The notes below the pieces were generated by a model. It was not told where the DNA came from. It saw only the letters and a list, made by a program, of their open reading frames with translations, and made no database searches. A stretch of 64,000 nt of DNA, taken from contig NZ_MQVS01000005.1 of assembly GCF_001907235.1 (NCBI RefSeq), positions 1 through 64,000 on the forward strand, in the 5' to 3' direction. Below are positions 7,095 through 17,500 of the stretch, in pieces. The position numbers were made by a program, and so were the translations under genes. This DNA is from Buchananella hordeovulneris. GTDB lineage: Bacteria > Actinomycetota > Actinomycetes > Actinomycetales > Actinomycetaceae. The stretch's first letter is position 1. Each line of letters starts with the position of its first letter.

Positions 7095-8624
7095 CTAGGA
7101 CTGACGCCCCTCGGCCCGTAAGCGTTGCACCCACGCCTCAACGTCAGCCACCGTGCGTGGGATCGCGGCGGACAGGTTAACGGGCTTACCGTCAGGGTCG
7201 ATGAAGATGTCATCTTCGATGCGCACCGCCTGCCCCCGCAGCTCCTCCGGCACCGCCAAGTCGTCGGCACGGAAATACAGGCCCGGCTCAATCGTGAAAC
7301 ACATGCCGGGCTCCAACTCGGCGTCCAGATACATCTCGCGGCGGGCCAGCGCACAGTCGTGCACGTCGATCCCCAAATGGTGCGAGGTGCCGTGCGCCAT
7401 CCACCGGCGGTGATACTGGCCCTCCGGGGCCAGCGTTTCAACTGCGCTGCACGGCAGCAGCCCCCACTCCTCCAAGCGGGCCGCGATAACCTCCATGGCC
7501 GCCGCATGCAGGTCCCGGAACCTCACGCCGGGCTCGCTGGCTTTGGCAAATGCCGCATCGGCCGCATCCAACACCGCCTGGTAGATACGGCGTTGTGGCT
7601 CGCTGAACTTGCCCGAGACCGGAATAGTGCGGGTGATGTCGGCCGTGTAGAGCGAATCAACTTCCACCCCGGCGTCGATCAACACCATGTCACCCTCCCG
7701 CACCGGTCCATCGTTGGCGATCCAGTGCAGCGTGTTCGCGTGATTGCCTGCCGCCGCGATCGTGTCGTAGCCGCAGCCGTTGCCGTCCTCCCGCGCCCGC
7801 GCTCCGAAGGCTCCCTCAATGACCCGCTCACCACGCGGGTGGGACACTGCCCGCGGTAGCTGGCGCAACACGTCATCAAAACCGCGCGCGGTAGCATCCA
7901 CCGCCAACCGCATCTGCGTGGCCTCCCACGCATCCTTCGTCAAACGCAACTCGGACAGCTCCCGCGCAAACGCAGCATCCGCCTGCTCCACCGCCGCATC
8001 CAACTCGATGCCCGCCGCCTGCCGCACTTGATTGACCAGCGCCGCGACAGCGTCGTCGGCCTCCGGGACGATCCGCAACTGCACCGCCCCAGCGTCCTTG
8101 GCCAAGGCATCCTGCAACCCGGTGATGTGGGCGCAACGGATCCCCGTGAGCGTCTCCACTTCCTCCAGACTGGGCCGCACACCTACCCACAGCTCGCCGT
8201 ACCGCGAGTCAGCGTAAAACTCCTCACTCGACCGTGAGGCGCGCGGGTGGAAATAGAGCACCGCTTCGTGGCCCTGTTCCTGCGGTTCCAGCACCAGCAC
8301 CGCGTCTGGCAGGAAATCCGTGCCCATCCCTGTCAGGTGAGAGAAGGCCGAGTGTGGCCGGAATCGATAGTCGCAGTCGTTATTGCGCACCTTCAAGCCG
8401 CCTGCTGGCACCACCAGTCGCTCCCCAGGGCGCAAGGCTGACACCTTCTCGCGGCGTCGCCGCGCATAGGGAGCAGACTCGTTAGCGGCAGTCGGCCCAG
8501 CTGGGCGCGGACCCCACTGGGAGCCAATAAACTCACGGAATGCAGACGAATCTGGCCGCTGCGAGCGGGCATCGCCGGGCTTTTCGGTGACCTTGTTCGG
8601 GTCGCGCTTGGTGTCGTTGCTCAT
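7095..8624 (-). CDS. Aminopeptidase P family metallopeptidase (M24B)
   Basis: About 509 residues, cleaving N-terminal Xaa-Pro bonds in the cytoplasm. After a long N-terminal creatinase-like domain, the pita-bread metal site is complete: Asp in VLIDAGVEVDS, Asp in YTADITRT, His in GTSHHLGIDVHD, Glu in CFTIEPGLYF and Glu in AVRIEDDIF. I start at ATG 8624 (MSNDTKRDP); a GTG 21 bases upstream is in frame. No clear ribosome-binding site precedes either, so a leaderless transcript is possible. Divergent from the PHP gene. Length fits actinobacterial PepP-like enzymes. Confidence 0.85.
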   Translation of the reverse strand: MSNDTKRDPNKVTEKPGDARSQRPDSSAFREFIGSQWGPRPAGPTAANESAPYARRRREKVSALRPGERLVVPAGGLKVRNNDCDYRFRPHSAFSHLTGMGTDFLPDAVLVLEPQEQGHEAVLYFHPRASRSSEEFYADSRYGELWVGVRPSLEEVETLTGIRCAHITGLQDALAKDAGAVQLRIVPEADDAVAALVNQVRQAAGIELDAAVEQADAAFARELSELRLTKDAWEATQMRLAVDATARGFDDVLRQLPRAVSHPRGERVIEGAFGARAREDGNGCGYDTIAAAGNHANTLHWIANDGPVREGDMVLIDAGVEVDSLYTADITRTIPVSGKFSEPQRRIYQAVLDAADAAFAKASEPGVRFRDLHAAAMEVIAARLEEWGLLPCSAVETLAPEGQYHRRWMAHGTSHHLGIDVHDCALARREMYLDAELEPGMCFTIEPGLYFRADDLAVPEELRGQAVRIEDDIFIDPDGKPVNLSAAIPRTVADVEAWVQRLRAEGRQS

Positions 8625-8716
8625 ATGGTAATTGTTGCACCCCACGCGGGTGACAACGCGCCGAAAATCACCCCGCTAGCGCGGTCCAGGCCCGAGGTGG
8701 GCATTACCCTTGCTGG

Positions 8717-9565
8717 GTGCCCCAAGCAATAGACCTCCATGCGCATTCGGTGTGCTCTGACGGAACCGATACGCCCGCCCAGCTGCTGGTGCAGGCCCAG
8801 CAAGCGGGCCTTACCGTGGTGGGCCTGACCGACCATGACACCACCGCAGGCTGGCAGGCCGCCGCTGCGGCCGTGCCCACCGCGGGGGTCGCCCTAGTGC
8901 GGGGAGCCGAAATTTCCTGTCACCAGGCCGGGCAGTCAGTGCACCTGTTGGGCTACCTCTTCGACCCGGCCGACGAAGAGCTGAACCAAATATTTGCCCG
9001 GGCACGCGCGGACCGGCACACGCGCGCCGAGCGGCTCGTGGCCAACCTGGCAGCGGACTACGAACTGACGTGGCAGGACGTGGTGGAACAGACCGCGCCG
9101 GGCGCCACCATTGGCCGTCCCCACATTGCCGACGCCTTGGTCGCGCGCGGCCACTTTCCGAACCGGGCAGCGTGTTTCGCGTCAGTGCTGCACCCAACTT
9201 CGCCCTACTACGTCCCGCACTGGGCTCCCGCGCCCGCGGTTGCCGTGGCCGCCGTCCGGCACGCAGGTGGGGTGCCGGTACTTGCCCACCCCTTTGCTAA
9301 CAGCCGCGGCCCGCGACTAGCCCGCGAGACCATCGCGGACATGGTGGAGGCGGGACTGTTCGGCATCGAAGTCGATCACCGGGACCACGACGTCGCCGCC
9401 CGGGCCCGCGCCGCCGAGGTGGCGGCCGAGTTTGGGCTGGCGGTATTCGGGGGCAGTGACTACCACGGGACGGGCAAGCCCAACCGGCTCGGAGAAAATC
9501 GGACCACGCCCGCCGTTTTTGCGCGCTTGGCGGAGGAAGGACGCCTGGAGGTGGTACAACCATGA
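8717..9565 (+). CDS. PHP-domain phosphoesterase (RNase AM / TrpH-like)
   Basis: 282 residues with PHP metal-binding motifs in order: DLHAHS at the start, GLTDHDTT near residue 40, RGAEISCH near 65, FGIEVDHRDH and a final GGSDYHG. This is the stand-alone PHP family that includes RNase AM (5'-3' exonuclease on short RNA and nucleotide phosphates). Start is GTG at 8717. The end overlaps the next ATG by 4 bases, so the MarC gene is translationally coupled. Confidence 0.85.
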   Translation: MPQAIDLHAHSVCSDGTDTPAQLLVQAQQAGLTVVGLTDHDTTAGWQAAAAAVPTAGVALVRGAEISCHQAGQSVHLLGYLFDPADEELNQIFARARADRHTRAERLVANLAADYELTWQDVVEQTAPGATIGRPHIADALVARGHFPNRAACFASVLHPTSPYYVPHWAPAPAVAVAAVRHAGGVPVLAHPFANSRGPRLARETIADMVEAGLFGIEVDHRDHDVAARARAAEVAAEFGLAVFGGSDYHGTGKPNRLGENRTTPAVFARLAEEGRLEVVQP

Positions 9566-10206
9566 GCATCGATAACTTTTTTGACCTCACGCTCTTTGGC
9601 ACGACGTTCGCCACCCTGTTCGTCATTCAAGACCCGGCAGGGGGGCTGCCAGTCTTCCTGGCCTTGACGTCGACCAAGTCCGCCGAGGATCGGCGGCGGG
9701 CCGCCCGGATGGCCGCGTTGACGTCGTTCTTTGTCATCACTGTCTTCGTGCTCTTCGGGCGCTACATCTTTGCTTTCCTGGGAATCTCGGCGCATTCGCT
9801 GCGGCTGTCCGGAGGCTTGGTGTTGCTACTGATCGCGCTTGATCTACTTGCCGGGAAGGTGGAGCAGGAGGAGGACTCTGGAGATTCCAACGTCAACGTA
9901 GCTCTGGTGCCGTTGGGCACGCCGCTGTTGGCGGGGCCGGGTGCCATCGTCGCCGCCATGCTGGCCATTGAGAAGGCCGGGCCGAGTGTTGCCTCGTGGC
10001 TGGCGGTGGGCACGGCCATCGTGTTGATTCACGTGGTTATCTGGTTGACGTTCCATTACGCGGTGCACGTCAACCGGCTGCTTGGGGTGGGCGGAACCCT
10101 GTTGTTGACGCGCATCGCGGGCCTGCTGCTGGCCGCGATTGCGGCCGAGATGGTTGCCGCGGGTGTGCTGGGCTTCATGGAGGAAAGTTCACTCTTCGCT
10201 GGCTAG
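9562..10206 (+). CDS. MarC family integral membrane protein
   Basis: 214 residues with about six hydrophobic helices and the family pattern (FATLFVIQDPAGGLPVFLALT at the N-terminus, VPLGTPLLAGPGAI in the middle). MarC/UPF0056 proteins are inner-membrane proteins of unresolved transport function; the old link to multiple antibiotic resistance has not held up. Coupled by overlap to the PHP gene. Confidence 0.85.
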   Translation: MSIDNFFDLTLFGTTFATLFVIQDPAGGLPVFLALTSTKSAEDRRRAARMAALTSFFVITVFVLFGRYIFAFLGISAHSLRLSGGLVLLLIALDLLAGKVEQEEDSGDSNVNVALVPLGTPLLAGPGAIVAAMLAIEKAGPSVASWLAVGTAIVLIHVVIWLTFHYAVHVNRLLGVGGTLLLTRIAGLLLAAIAAEMVAAGVLGFMEESSLFAG

Positions 10207-10281
10207 CTGCCGTTGGAACCGGGTCGCCTGCGGGCGGCCCGGTTTTTGCTTGCCGGGGGAGGTGGCGCCACCCCTCAGCCT

Positions 10282-10307
10282 GTGTTACTGTATTAATGCA
10301 GTGATAC
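10282..10307. promoter_or_regulatory. Probable operator of the YtrA-type regulator
   Basis: GTGTTACTG (10282-10290) and CAGTGATAC (10299-10307) form an imperfect inverted repeat (7 of 9 positions) around TATTAATG, which resembles a -10 hexamer. It lies 15 bases before the regulator start, where autoregulatory sites of GntR/YtrA proteins are usually found. Confidence 0.6.
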
Positions 10308-10321
10308 AGATTGGAGGGGTG

Positions 10322-10687
10322 ATGGCAGCAGATGCAAGACCCATCTGGATACAGCTCGTGGACGAGTTCCGACGACGCATAGTCGGTGGGCAGTGGGCCG
10401 CTGGCGACAAGATCCCCTCCGTGCGGGAACTTGCCCTCGACCTGGGGGTCAACCCCAACACCGTGCAGCGCGCCTTGACTGAGATCGACCGTCTCGGCCT
10501 GACCCAGACCGCGCGCGCCACCGGTCGCTATGTCACTACCGAGGCGGCAGCCATTGACGCCACCCGTCTAGAAATCGCCCGTGCCGCCGCCGACCAATAC
10601 GTGGCATCCGCCCGCTCCATCGGCCTCACCCAGCAAACCAGCACCCAGCTCATCGCCGAAAGATGGCCCGCCAACGAAGGAAACTAG
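10322..10687 (+). CDS. GntR family transcriptional regulator, YtrA subfamily
   Basis: 121 residues, a compact DNA-binding repressor. The winged helix (PIWIQLVDEFRRRIVGGQWAAGDKIPSVRELALDLGVNPNTVQRAL) is followed by a short two-helix tail rather than a full effector domain, which defines the YtrA type. Start at ATG 10322, after GGAGG. These regulators usually control the ABC transporter genes beside them, as here, and their own promoter through a dyad such as 10282-10307. Confidence 0.88.
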   Translation: MAADARPIWIQLVDEFRRRIVGGQWAAGDKIPSVRELALDLGVNPNTVQRALTEIDRLGLTQTARATGRYVTTEAAAIDATRLEIARAAADQYVASARSIGLTQQTSTQLIAERWPANEGN

Positions 10688-10689
10688 CC

Positions 10690-11382
10690 ATGGCCAGCAT
10701 CGAAGTCACCCAACTCACTAAGCGTTACCCGAACCAGCTCGCCCTCGACCACTTCGATCTCACCGCTCACAGCGGCCAGATCATCGGGCTCCTCGGCGAA
10801 AACGGGTCGGGCAAGACCACCCTGCTTAAGATCCTGGCGGGGGTACTGCACGACTACGCCGGCACCGTGCGCGTCGCCGGCTTCACACCCGGGCCGCAAA
10901 GCAAAGCCCACACCGCCTACCTGCCCGACGTCGTCTTTCTCCCCGATCACCTCACCGCCACCACGGCCATGGACCTCTACGGTCGCTTCTTCGCCGACTT
11001 TGAGCGGTCCCGCGCCGAAGCCCTGCTCGACCACTTTCACCTACCGGCCGACCGACGGTTGGGCGCGCTGTCCAAAGGCATGCGCGAGAAACTTCAGATT
11101 GCCCTGACCATGGCCCGCCGCGCCCAGATCTATCTCCTGGACGAACCTATCTCCGGAGTGGACCCGGCTGCGCGCGAAGTAGTCCTGCGGGCCATCGTTG
11201 AAAACTTCGCCGCGGACGCCACCATGATCGTCTCCACCCACCTACTGCACGACATAGAACCCCTCGTCGACCACGTGGTGTTTCTCCGGTACGGCCGCCC
11301 GCTGCTGGCGGGAGCCACCGACGAACTGCGCGAAACCCACGGACTGAGCATCGATGAGCTCTTCCGGAAGGAGTACCGCTAA
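10690..11382 (+). CDS. ABC transporter ATP-binding protein
   Basis: 230 residues. Walker A GLLGENGSGKTTLLK near residue 35, the signature region as LSKGMREKLQIALTMAR, and Walker B IYLLDEPISGVDP. It follows the YtrA regulator by 2 bases after AAGGAAA and is itself coupled to the permease (TAATG). Together they form a small two-component ABC export system, of a type often responsive to cell-envelope antibiotics in Gram-positives; the substrate here is unknown. Confidence 0.88.
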   Translation: MASIEVTQLTKRYPNQLALDHFDLTAHSGQIIGLLGENGSGKTTLLKILAGVLHDYAGTVRVAGFTPGPQSKAHTAYLPDVVFLPDHLTATTAMDLYGRFFADFERSRAEALLDHFHLPADRRLGALSKGMREKLQIALTMARRAQIYLLDEPISGVDPAAREVVLRAIVENFAADATMIVSTHLLHDIEPLVDHVVFLRYGRPLLAGATDELRETHGLSIDELFRKEYR

Positions 11383-12215
11383 TGCTTCGCCACCTAGTTA
11401 TCGCCGAACTACAGTCTCTGCGCCGCCTGTCCCTCTCGGTACTCAGTGCCGCGACCTTGATCGTCGGCCTGTCCCTCGTGCCTATCGCCTGGGGGGTGCC
11501 CATCCTCAAGGTCCTGGGATCCGTCGCGGTCGTGCTGATAAGCCTCGGCATCGCGGTGGGCTGCACGTTCTACCTGGTCTACCGCTACTGGCAGACCATG
11601 CACAAGGCGCCCGCCTACTTCACCCACACCCTGCCGGTGCGCGGCGGAACCATTTTCGCCGTCAAGATGCTGGTGGCCATTGCCTACCAGCTGGCAGCCA
11701 TCGCCGTGTCGGCAGTGTTCCTCTGGGCCCTGCACCTGGCCCAAGGCGTCGCCGCCGGGCGCGGCCTGGGCGAGGTGATGCGAGCCGACTGGCAGGCCCT
11801 GACCGACGTGTTGCAGTTAGCCAGCTGGCCCGTCACGGTACTGCTGGCGCTGTCCCTGCTCCTGAGTGTCGTGTCCATGATCGTGCAGGTGCTGGCCACT
11901 CTTTCCCTGTTCACCCGCCCCCGCTTCGCTTCCCTCGGCGTGGCCGCCCCGGTCGTCGGCGTGGTACTGCTGTACCTCGCCAACCAAATCATCGGGGCTG
12001 CCGCTACCCTGTGGATACCCCTCGGCATGCGAGTGAGCGGCCCGGATGCCGGGACGGTGGTAGCCCAAGGTATGTGGTCGGACATCGTGGCCGCCCTGCG
12101 CTACGGCACCGAACCGCAGGTGGTGGGCCTCGGCAGCGTGGTGGCCGGCCTGCTGCTGACCATCCTCTTGTGGCAGCTCGGCCGTCGGACCATCGACAGG
12201 CACCTAGCGCTCTAA
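11382..12215 (+). CDS. ABC transporter permease
   Basis: 277 residues with about six membrane helices, starting MLRHLVIAELQSLRRLSLS. It has no ATPase motif. Its start overlaps the ATPase stop by one base, so the pair is co-translated and forms the membrane half of the transporter. The hairpin at 12236 ends the operon. Confidence 0.82.
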   Translation: MLRHLVIAELQSLRRLSLSVLSAATLIVGLSLVPIAWGVPILKVLGSVAVVLISLGIAVGCTFYLVYRYWQTMHKAPAYFTHTLPVRGGTIFAVKMLVAIAYQLAAIAVSAVFLWALHLAQGVAAGRGLGEVMRADWQALTDVLQLASWPVTVLLALSLLLSVVSMIVQVLATLSLFTRPRFASLGVAAPVVGVVLLYLANQIIGAAATLWIPLGMRVSGPDAGTVVAQGMWSDIVAALRYGTEPQVVGLGSVVAGLLLTILLWQLGRRTIDRHLAL

Positions 12216-12235
12216 ACCAACTCCCATACACGCCC

Positions 12236-12265
12236 GGTGGGACCCGCAGCATGGCGGGTCCCACC
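12236..12265. terminator. Terminator hairpin between converging operons
   Basis: GGTGGGACCCGC (12236-12247) pairs exactly with 12254-12265 over a 6-base loop. It sits 20 bases after the permease stop and can also serve the helicase gene on the minus strand. Confidence 0.7.
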
Positions 12266-12335
12266 AAGGGCAGTCCGGCCCACAGGTGGGCGGCTCCCCA
12301 CCGGGACTAACCCACCTGCCGGTGCCGAGGGCTAC

Positions 12336-13871
12336 CTACTCAGTCTCGCCCTTGCGGCGCCGCCGCCGGGGCCGCCGGACGCGTGACGCTTGGTCCGGCG
12401 TCCCGCTCTGTCCGGTGCGACTCCCGCCCCCGTGGCCAGCCCGGCCCCCGCGCCCGGTACTGCTCCGGCCGCGTCCCCGGCCGCTGTTCTTACCGGTTTC
12501 CCCGAGGTCCTCAATAGCCTCGGCCGCGAGCCCCGCCCGCGTGCGCTCGGCCCGCGGCAGGCGTCCCGTTGTGCCCGCGGCGATGCCGAGGTCAGCGAAC
12601 AGGTGCGCCGACGTGTGATAAGTCTCCACCGGCTCCGGGAAACCCAGGTTCAAGGCCTTATCGATCAGGCGCCACCGGGGCACGTCGTCCCAGTCCACAA
12701 ACGTCACCGCTGTCCCGTCGTTACCGGCCCGGCCCGTCCGCCCGATGCGGTGCAGGTACGTTTTTTCGTCCTCCGGGCACTGGTAATTGATGACGTGCGT
12801 GACATCATCAACATCAATACCGCGGGCCGCCACATCCGTGGCCACCAGCACGTCCACCTTGCCCGAGCGGAACGCCCGCAGCGCCTGTTCCCGCGCGCCC
12901 TGCCCCAGGTCGCCGTGCAGGGCCGCCGCCGCGAAGCCCCGCTCGGTCAGCTCCTCCGTCACGCGCGCCGCAGTCCGCTTGGTGCGCGCAAAGACGATGG
13001 CCAGGCCACGACCGTCGGCCTGCAAAATGCGGGCCAACACCTCAACCTTATTCAAGGCGTGGGCGCGGTAAACCACCTGGGTGACAGTCTTTACCGTCGC
13101 CCCCTGGTCCGTGGGATCCTGCGCCCGAATGTGGGTGGGGCGCGACATGAACCGCCGCGCCAGGGCCACCACCGCGCCCGGCATGGTGGCCGAGAACAGC
13201 ATCGTGTGCCGGGTGGCGGGCACCGCCTGCAAGATAGCCTCCACATCCGGCAGGAAGCCCAAATCGAGCATCTCGTCGGCCTCATCCAGCACCACGGTAC
13301 GCACGTGTGATAGATCGAGGTGTCGCCGCTTGCGCAAATCGAGCAATCGCCCGGGGGTGCCAACGACGACCTCCACCCCCCGCGTCAAAGCAGCAATCTG
13401 CGGCTCGAAAGCCCGCCCACCGTAGATCATCTCCACTCGCACCTGCCGGTGGCGGCCCGCGGTCTGTAGATCCCCTGCCACCTGCTTGGCCAGTTCGCGG
13501 GTGGGCACGATCACCAGGGCTTGCGGCTTGCCTTGGGCGGGCTCGTCGTCCCAGCCCTCCTCACCGGGGCCGGTGACGTTTTGCAACAGCGGAATCCCAA
13601 AACCGAGCGTCTTGCCGGTCCCCGTCTTGGCCTGGCCGATAATGTCGTGGCGCGCCAACGCCACCGGCAGGGTCAGCGCCTGAATGGGAAACGGGTGCAC
13701 GATACCGACTTCGCTAAGCGCCCGCACGATCTTGTCTTCGACCGCAAAATCGGCAAAGGTACGGTTTTCGGCCTCGGCACCGTCGCCGACGACATCAGGT
13801 TTTACCTCTTCCAGGGTGGGGGCCGGTCCCTCCACCTTCGACAAATCGACAACACCGGATGTTTCTGACAT
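12336..13871 (-). CDS. DEAD-box RNA helicase, RhlE-like
   Basis: 511 residues. The Q motif lies before GQAKTGTGKT, then PTRELAKQV, GTPGRLLD, DEADEML, SAT, and in the second RecA domain ARGIDVDDV and HRIGRTGRAG. The C-terminal ~70 residues are Arg/Gly/Ser-rich, a typical RNA-binding tail that also explains the repetitive DNA at 12360-12480. ATG 13871 follows GGAAAG. Role: ATP-dependent remodelling of structured RNA, probably in ribosome assembly or mRNA decay. Confidence 0.9.
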   Translation of the reverse strand: MSETSGVVDLSKVEGPAPTLEEVKPDVVGDGAEAENRTFADFAVEDKIVRALSEVGIVHPFPIQALTLPVALARHDIIGQAKTGTGKTLGFGIPLLQNVTGPGEEGWDDEPAQGKPQALVIVPTRELAKQVAGDLQTAGRHRQVRVEMIYGGRAFEPQIAALTRGVEVVVGTPGRLLDLRKRRHLDLSHVRTVVLDEADEMLDLGFLPDVEAILQAVPATRHTMLFSATMPGAVVALARRFMSRPTHIRAQDPTDQGATVKTVTQVVYRAHALNKVEVLARILQADGRGLAIVFARTKRTAARVTEELTERGFAAAALHGDLGQGAREQALRAFRSGKVDVLVATDVAARGIDVDDVTHVINYQCPEDEKTYLHRIGRTGRAGNDGTAVTFVDWDDVPRWRLIDKALNLGFPEPVETYHTSAHLFADLGIAAGTTGRLPRAERTRAGLAAEAIEDLGETGKNSGRGRGRSSTGRGGRAGHGGGSRTGQSGTPDQASRVRRPRRRRRKGETE

Positions 13872-13982
13872 TGGTCTTTCCTCACTGCGCCAAGGGCGAC
13901 GGTCGGGGCAGCCGATCGCGAAACTCTTTTTGCAGCACCAAGGCGACCGGGCAGCACATTTGTCCCCAGCCTAACGCAGACG

Positions 13983-14022
13983 CGGCCTTGCCCGGTGGTC
14001 AGCAAACCACCGGGCAAGGCCG
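13983..14022 (-). terminator. Terminator after the DUF3107 gene
   Basis: A perfect 17-bp stem (13983-13999 with 14006-14022) with loop CAGCAA lies 13 bases beyond the DUF3107 stop on the minus strand. It separates that gene from the helicase promoter region. Confidence 0.75.
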
Positions 14023-14034
14023 CCAACCACCTGT

Positions 14035-14256
14035 TTACAGGGAAAAACCCACGTTGCGGGAGGCCGAGGGATCCAACTCCACGTAGCCAATCTCGTCACT
14101 GGGCACGATCACCTCGCCACCGCGGGCGCTGGGCAGCACCAGGGCCTGCCCATCGCGGATGGCGGCTTGCACGGCCGCGCGGACGGTCGCCATGTCCTCG
14201 GTGGTGCGGAAGACCACCACCTGCGGGACGTGTTTTACCCCGATCGTGATTTCCAT
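14035..14256 (-). CDS. DUF3107 domain protein (73 aa)
   Basis: A 73-residue actinobacterial conserved protein, MEITIGVKHVPQ..., with the typical ELDPSASRNVGF ending. It is preceded by a near-perfect GGAGG seven bases before ATG 14256. The family is small, soluble and usually next to UvrD/AdnAB-like helicases; the molecular role is unknown. Divergent from adnA, with a structured repeat (14356-14429) between them. Confidence 0.85.
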   Translation of the reverse strand: MEITIGVKHVPQVVVFRTTEDMATVRAAVQAAIRDGQALVLPSARGGEVIVPSDEIGYVELDPSASRNVGFSL

Positions 14257-14355
14257 ATTTCCTCCTTGTTCGTTGGCCGCATCGTATCGTCCCCGGGGAA
14301 AGGGCGGGGGGAGCGACGCCGATTGCCGCAGGCGAGCTAGGTACGGGCGCCCGGG

Positions 14356-14429
14356 CGCCCTAGTTGGCTATCAGCGGGGCACAGGCGCCATATACACCGG
14401 ATGAGCCCGCCCCAGTGCCAACTAGGGCG
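14356..14429. repeat. Dispersed structured repeat, copy A
   Basis: Perfect 13-bp inverted ends CGCCCTAGTTGGC (14356-14368) and GCCAACTAGGGCG (14417-14429) enclose a core containing ACACCGGAT and GGCGCC. The same element occurs in reverse orientation at 32048-32121. No coding sequence. See findings. Confidence 0.7.
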
Positions 14430-14505
14430 GTGGATGGGCGGTTCGCGACAGACGAGCCAAGCCGCGGTGGTCAGCAATGTGGGTGGGGCATGGTTCGATT
14501 CACCC

Positions 14506-17500
14506 ATGAGTGATAGCCCGCTCCGCCTCCTCCCGGCTCCCGTCACGGCCCTGCCGAGCCCCGACGCAGGGCAGGCTGCCCTGGTGGCAGCGGTGGAGCG
14601 CGGTCATGCCGCCGTGGTGCTTGCCCCGCCGGGCAGCGGGCGCTCCACCGCAGGCCTGCTGCTCGCCGTGGCTCAGGCCCGGGCGGGCGGCCAGGTCGAT
14701 GTCCTGGCTCCCTCGCGGGCGCGCGCCGATCAGCTACGGGACCGACTGGCGGCACACCTGGCGCACCGTGACGGCGCCCTGGCTGCGCGCATCACGGTGC
14801 GCACTCCGGTCGCCTACGCGCTGGCGGCCCTGCGGACGTGGGCGGTGGAGCGCGACGATCCCTACACCCCGCCAGCGCTGCTGACGGGGCCCCGGGCTGA
14901 CCACTTGCTGGCCGAGTTGCTGGCCGCCGACCACGGTCCCTGGCCTGCTGCTGTGCCACCGGCCACCCGGCAGCTGCCCGAGTTTCGCGCCGAGCTGCGT
15001 AACCTGTTCGATGCCGTTGGTTCTGTGGGCTGGAACGCCACCGATTTGGCGGCCGCGGCGGCGCGTTACGGGGTGGCGGCGTGGGAGGGGTGCGCGCGGA
15101 TACTGGCCCGCTATGACGCCCGCGCCCAGGTGGGGAGGCCAGACCCCGGGCGCACCATAGAACTGGATCATGTGCGTGCCTGCACGCGCGCGGCGCAACT
15201 GTTGACCGAGTGGCAGGACTTGGCGCGCAGCCAGGCAGTGCGCGCCGCCGTGCCGGTGCCGGATGTGCTCATCGTCGACGACGCCCAAGACCTCACGCCG
15301 GCGGCCGCCAGCCTCGTGGAGACCAGCGCCGCGCTCGGGGCCCGCCTGGTGTTGCTAGGCGATCCGGACCAGTGTGTCGAATCTTTCCGGGGTGCCGATC
15401 CGCGCTGGCTTGGCAGCTGGGCCCGGCGGGCGCGCGCCGCCGACCCCACCGTCATCGGGCGGGGCGGGGCTAAAGCCCCGGTGCGCATCGACCTGCCCCA
15501 CCGTTATCGCGCCGACCTTCCCCTGTGGGCCGCAGTGGACCGTGTGGCCGCCCTGACCCCGCTGGAGGGGGATGCGGCCCGGCGGGGGGCAGCAGCGCGC
15601 GGACAGGCCGGGCCTGTCACGCAGCCGCCGACGGCAGCCGGGGCGAGGCACGAGGCCGAGCCGCCGACGGGTGGCGGGCCTGCGGCGACCAGTCGGGTCG
15701 AGGCCCGCTTGCTGGCGACGAGCCACGTCCTGCCGCAGGCCGTGGCCCACCGGTTGCGGGCGCGGCACGTGCGCGATGGCGTGGATTGGGCGGACTGCGC
15801 GATCATTGTGCGTTCGGCGGCCGCGGCCCACCGCCTGGCCCGCGACCTGGTGGCCTTGGGGGTGCCCGTGGTGCCCCCCGCGGAACGCACCCCGCTTGCG
15901 GCCAACCCCGTGGTGGCGCTGCTGCTGGAGTTGGCTGGGCTGGCGGCCCGGCGGGAGGAAATTGGCAGCGCCACAGTGGCACGGCTGGCCCGCTCGGCCC
16001 TGGTAGGCCTGGACTCGCTCACGGAGCGGCGGGCGCGCCGCTGGCTGCCTGCAGAGTTGACCGACGCTGAGGCCCTGGTGACCTTGGCGTCTGCAACTGC
16101 GGAGCTGCCCGCTGACCTGCCCGGCCGGGAGGCGTGGATGCGCCTGCGGGCTATTTTGGCCGCCACCGCGGCCAGTGTGGCGCTTGGACCACGCGAGGCG
16201 TTGTGGGAGATATGGCAGGCCGCAGGGGTTGCCGAGCGGTGGCAGGCCGAGGTGTTGCAGGCCACCGGCGCGGGTGCGGCCGAGCGGCTAGCGGTGGCGG
16301 CGCGGGAGCGAGACCTTGACGCCGTGGTGGCGTTGCTACGGCGGGCCGATCTGTGGGTGCAGGCCCGCCCAGGCGGCACCACGGCGGCCTTGGTGCGGGA
16401 ACTGCAAAGCGATACCGTCGCCATGGATTCGCTGGCGCGTAGCGCCCAGTTGCCGCCGTCGGTGGAGGTCCTGACCCCGGCGGGGGCGGTCGGGCGCAGC
16501 TGGGACACGGTCATCGTCGCCGACTTAGCGGAGGGCCAATGGCCCAACCCGCGGGTGCGGGACACCTTCTTGCAAGCGGGCCTAGTGCGGGCGCTGGCGC
16601 GCACCCAGACCCCAGTCGGCGCCGAGGCGCTGCCCCAAAGCGTGGCTGAGAACATCGCCGATGAGGCACGACTGTTGGTGGCGGCCGCCTCGCGGGCCAC
16701 CCGGTTGCTGGTGGCCTACGGATACGACGGCGAGGCAGGGGGTCCGTCCCGGTTCCTGCCGGTACTGGCGGGGGGCCAGGTGGTCGACGCGGCGATACTG
16801 GCGGCTGAAACGAGCGGTTCGCTGCGGCCAGTGGACGTCAGCCTGCCGCACTACGCGGCCGCCCTGCGCCGCGCCCTGCTGACCGACTGGCGGCCCGCCA
16901 GCCCGGAGGGGGACCCGCCGCCTCCTGCGGCCCCCGATCCGCGTGCCCAACTCCTGGCGCTCCTGGCCCGCGCGGGCGTGCCGGGCGCCGAGCCTGCCCA
17001 GTGGCGGGCGCTGAGCACCCCCACCACGAGTGCGGGCCTGCGCGCGCCCGGCCAGGGGGTGACGGTGAGCCCCTCGGCGGTCGAGTGGGCACTGAAGTGC
17101 CCGGCCCGCTGGGCGCTCACCAGTCACGGGGGACAGGTGGGCACCTCAACCGCGCAAACCACCGGCACCTTGGTGCACCAGTTTGCGGAGGACTATCCGA
17201 CCGCGGCCCAAGCAGACGACCTGCGCGCCGCCCTGGCGACCTGGAGCGCCGCCCAGGAACCCCAAGGGCTGGAGGAAGCCCGCACGGTGGCGCAGGTGCT
17301 GGCCATGGGGGAGTTGCTGGCTGACTACATCGAGTCGATTCCCGGCCCGGTGCTCGCCGAGCAGCGTCTGCGTTTCACCGTCGGGGACGTGACCGTCTCC
17401 GGGAGGCTGGACCGGGTGGAGATTCTCGACGACGGGGTGGTGCGCGTCGTCGACTTCAAGACCGGCGCGAAAGATACCGACCACGCCGTCGTCCAAGACA

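Noticed and set aside
12360-12500. Repeated GC-rich stretch as a separate element
   Set aside because: It encodes the Arg/Gly-rich tail of the DEAD-box helicase.
14401-14505. Upstream ATG as the adnA start
   Set aside because: The extra 35 codons lie in the structured repeat and have no similarity; ATG 14506 fits the family N-terminus.
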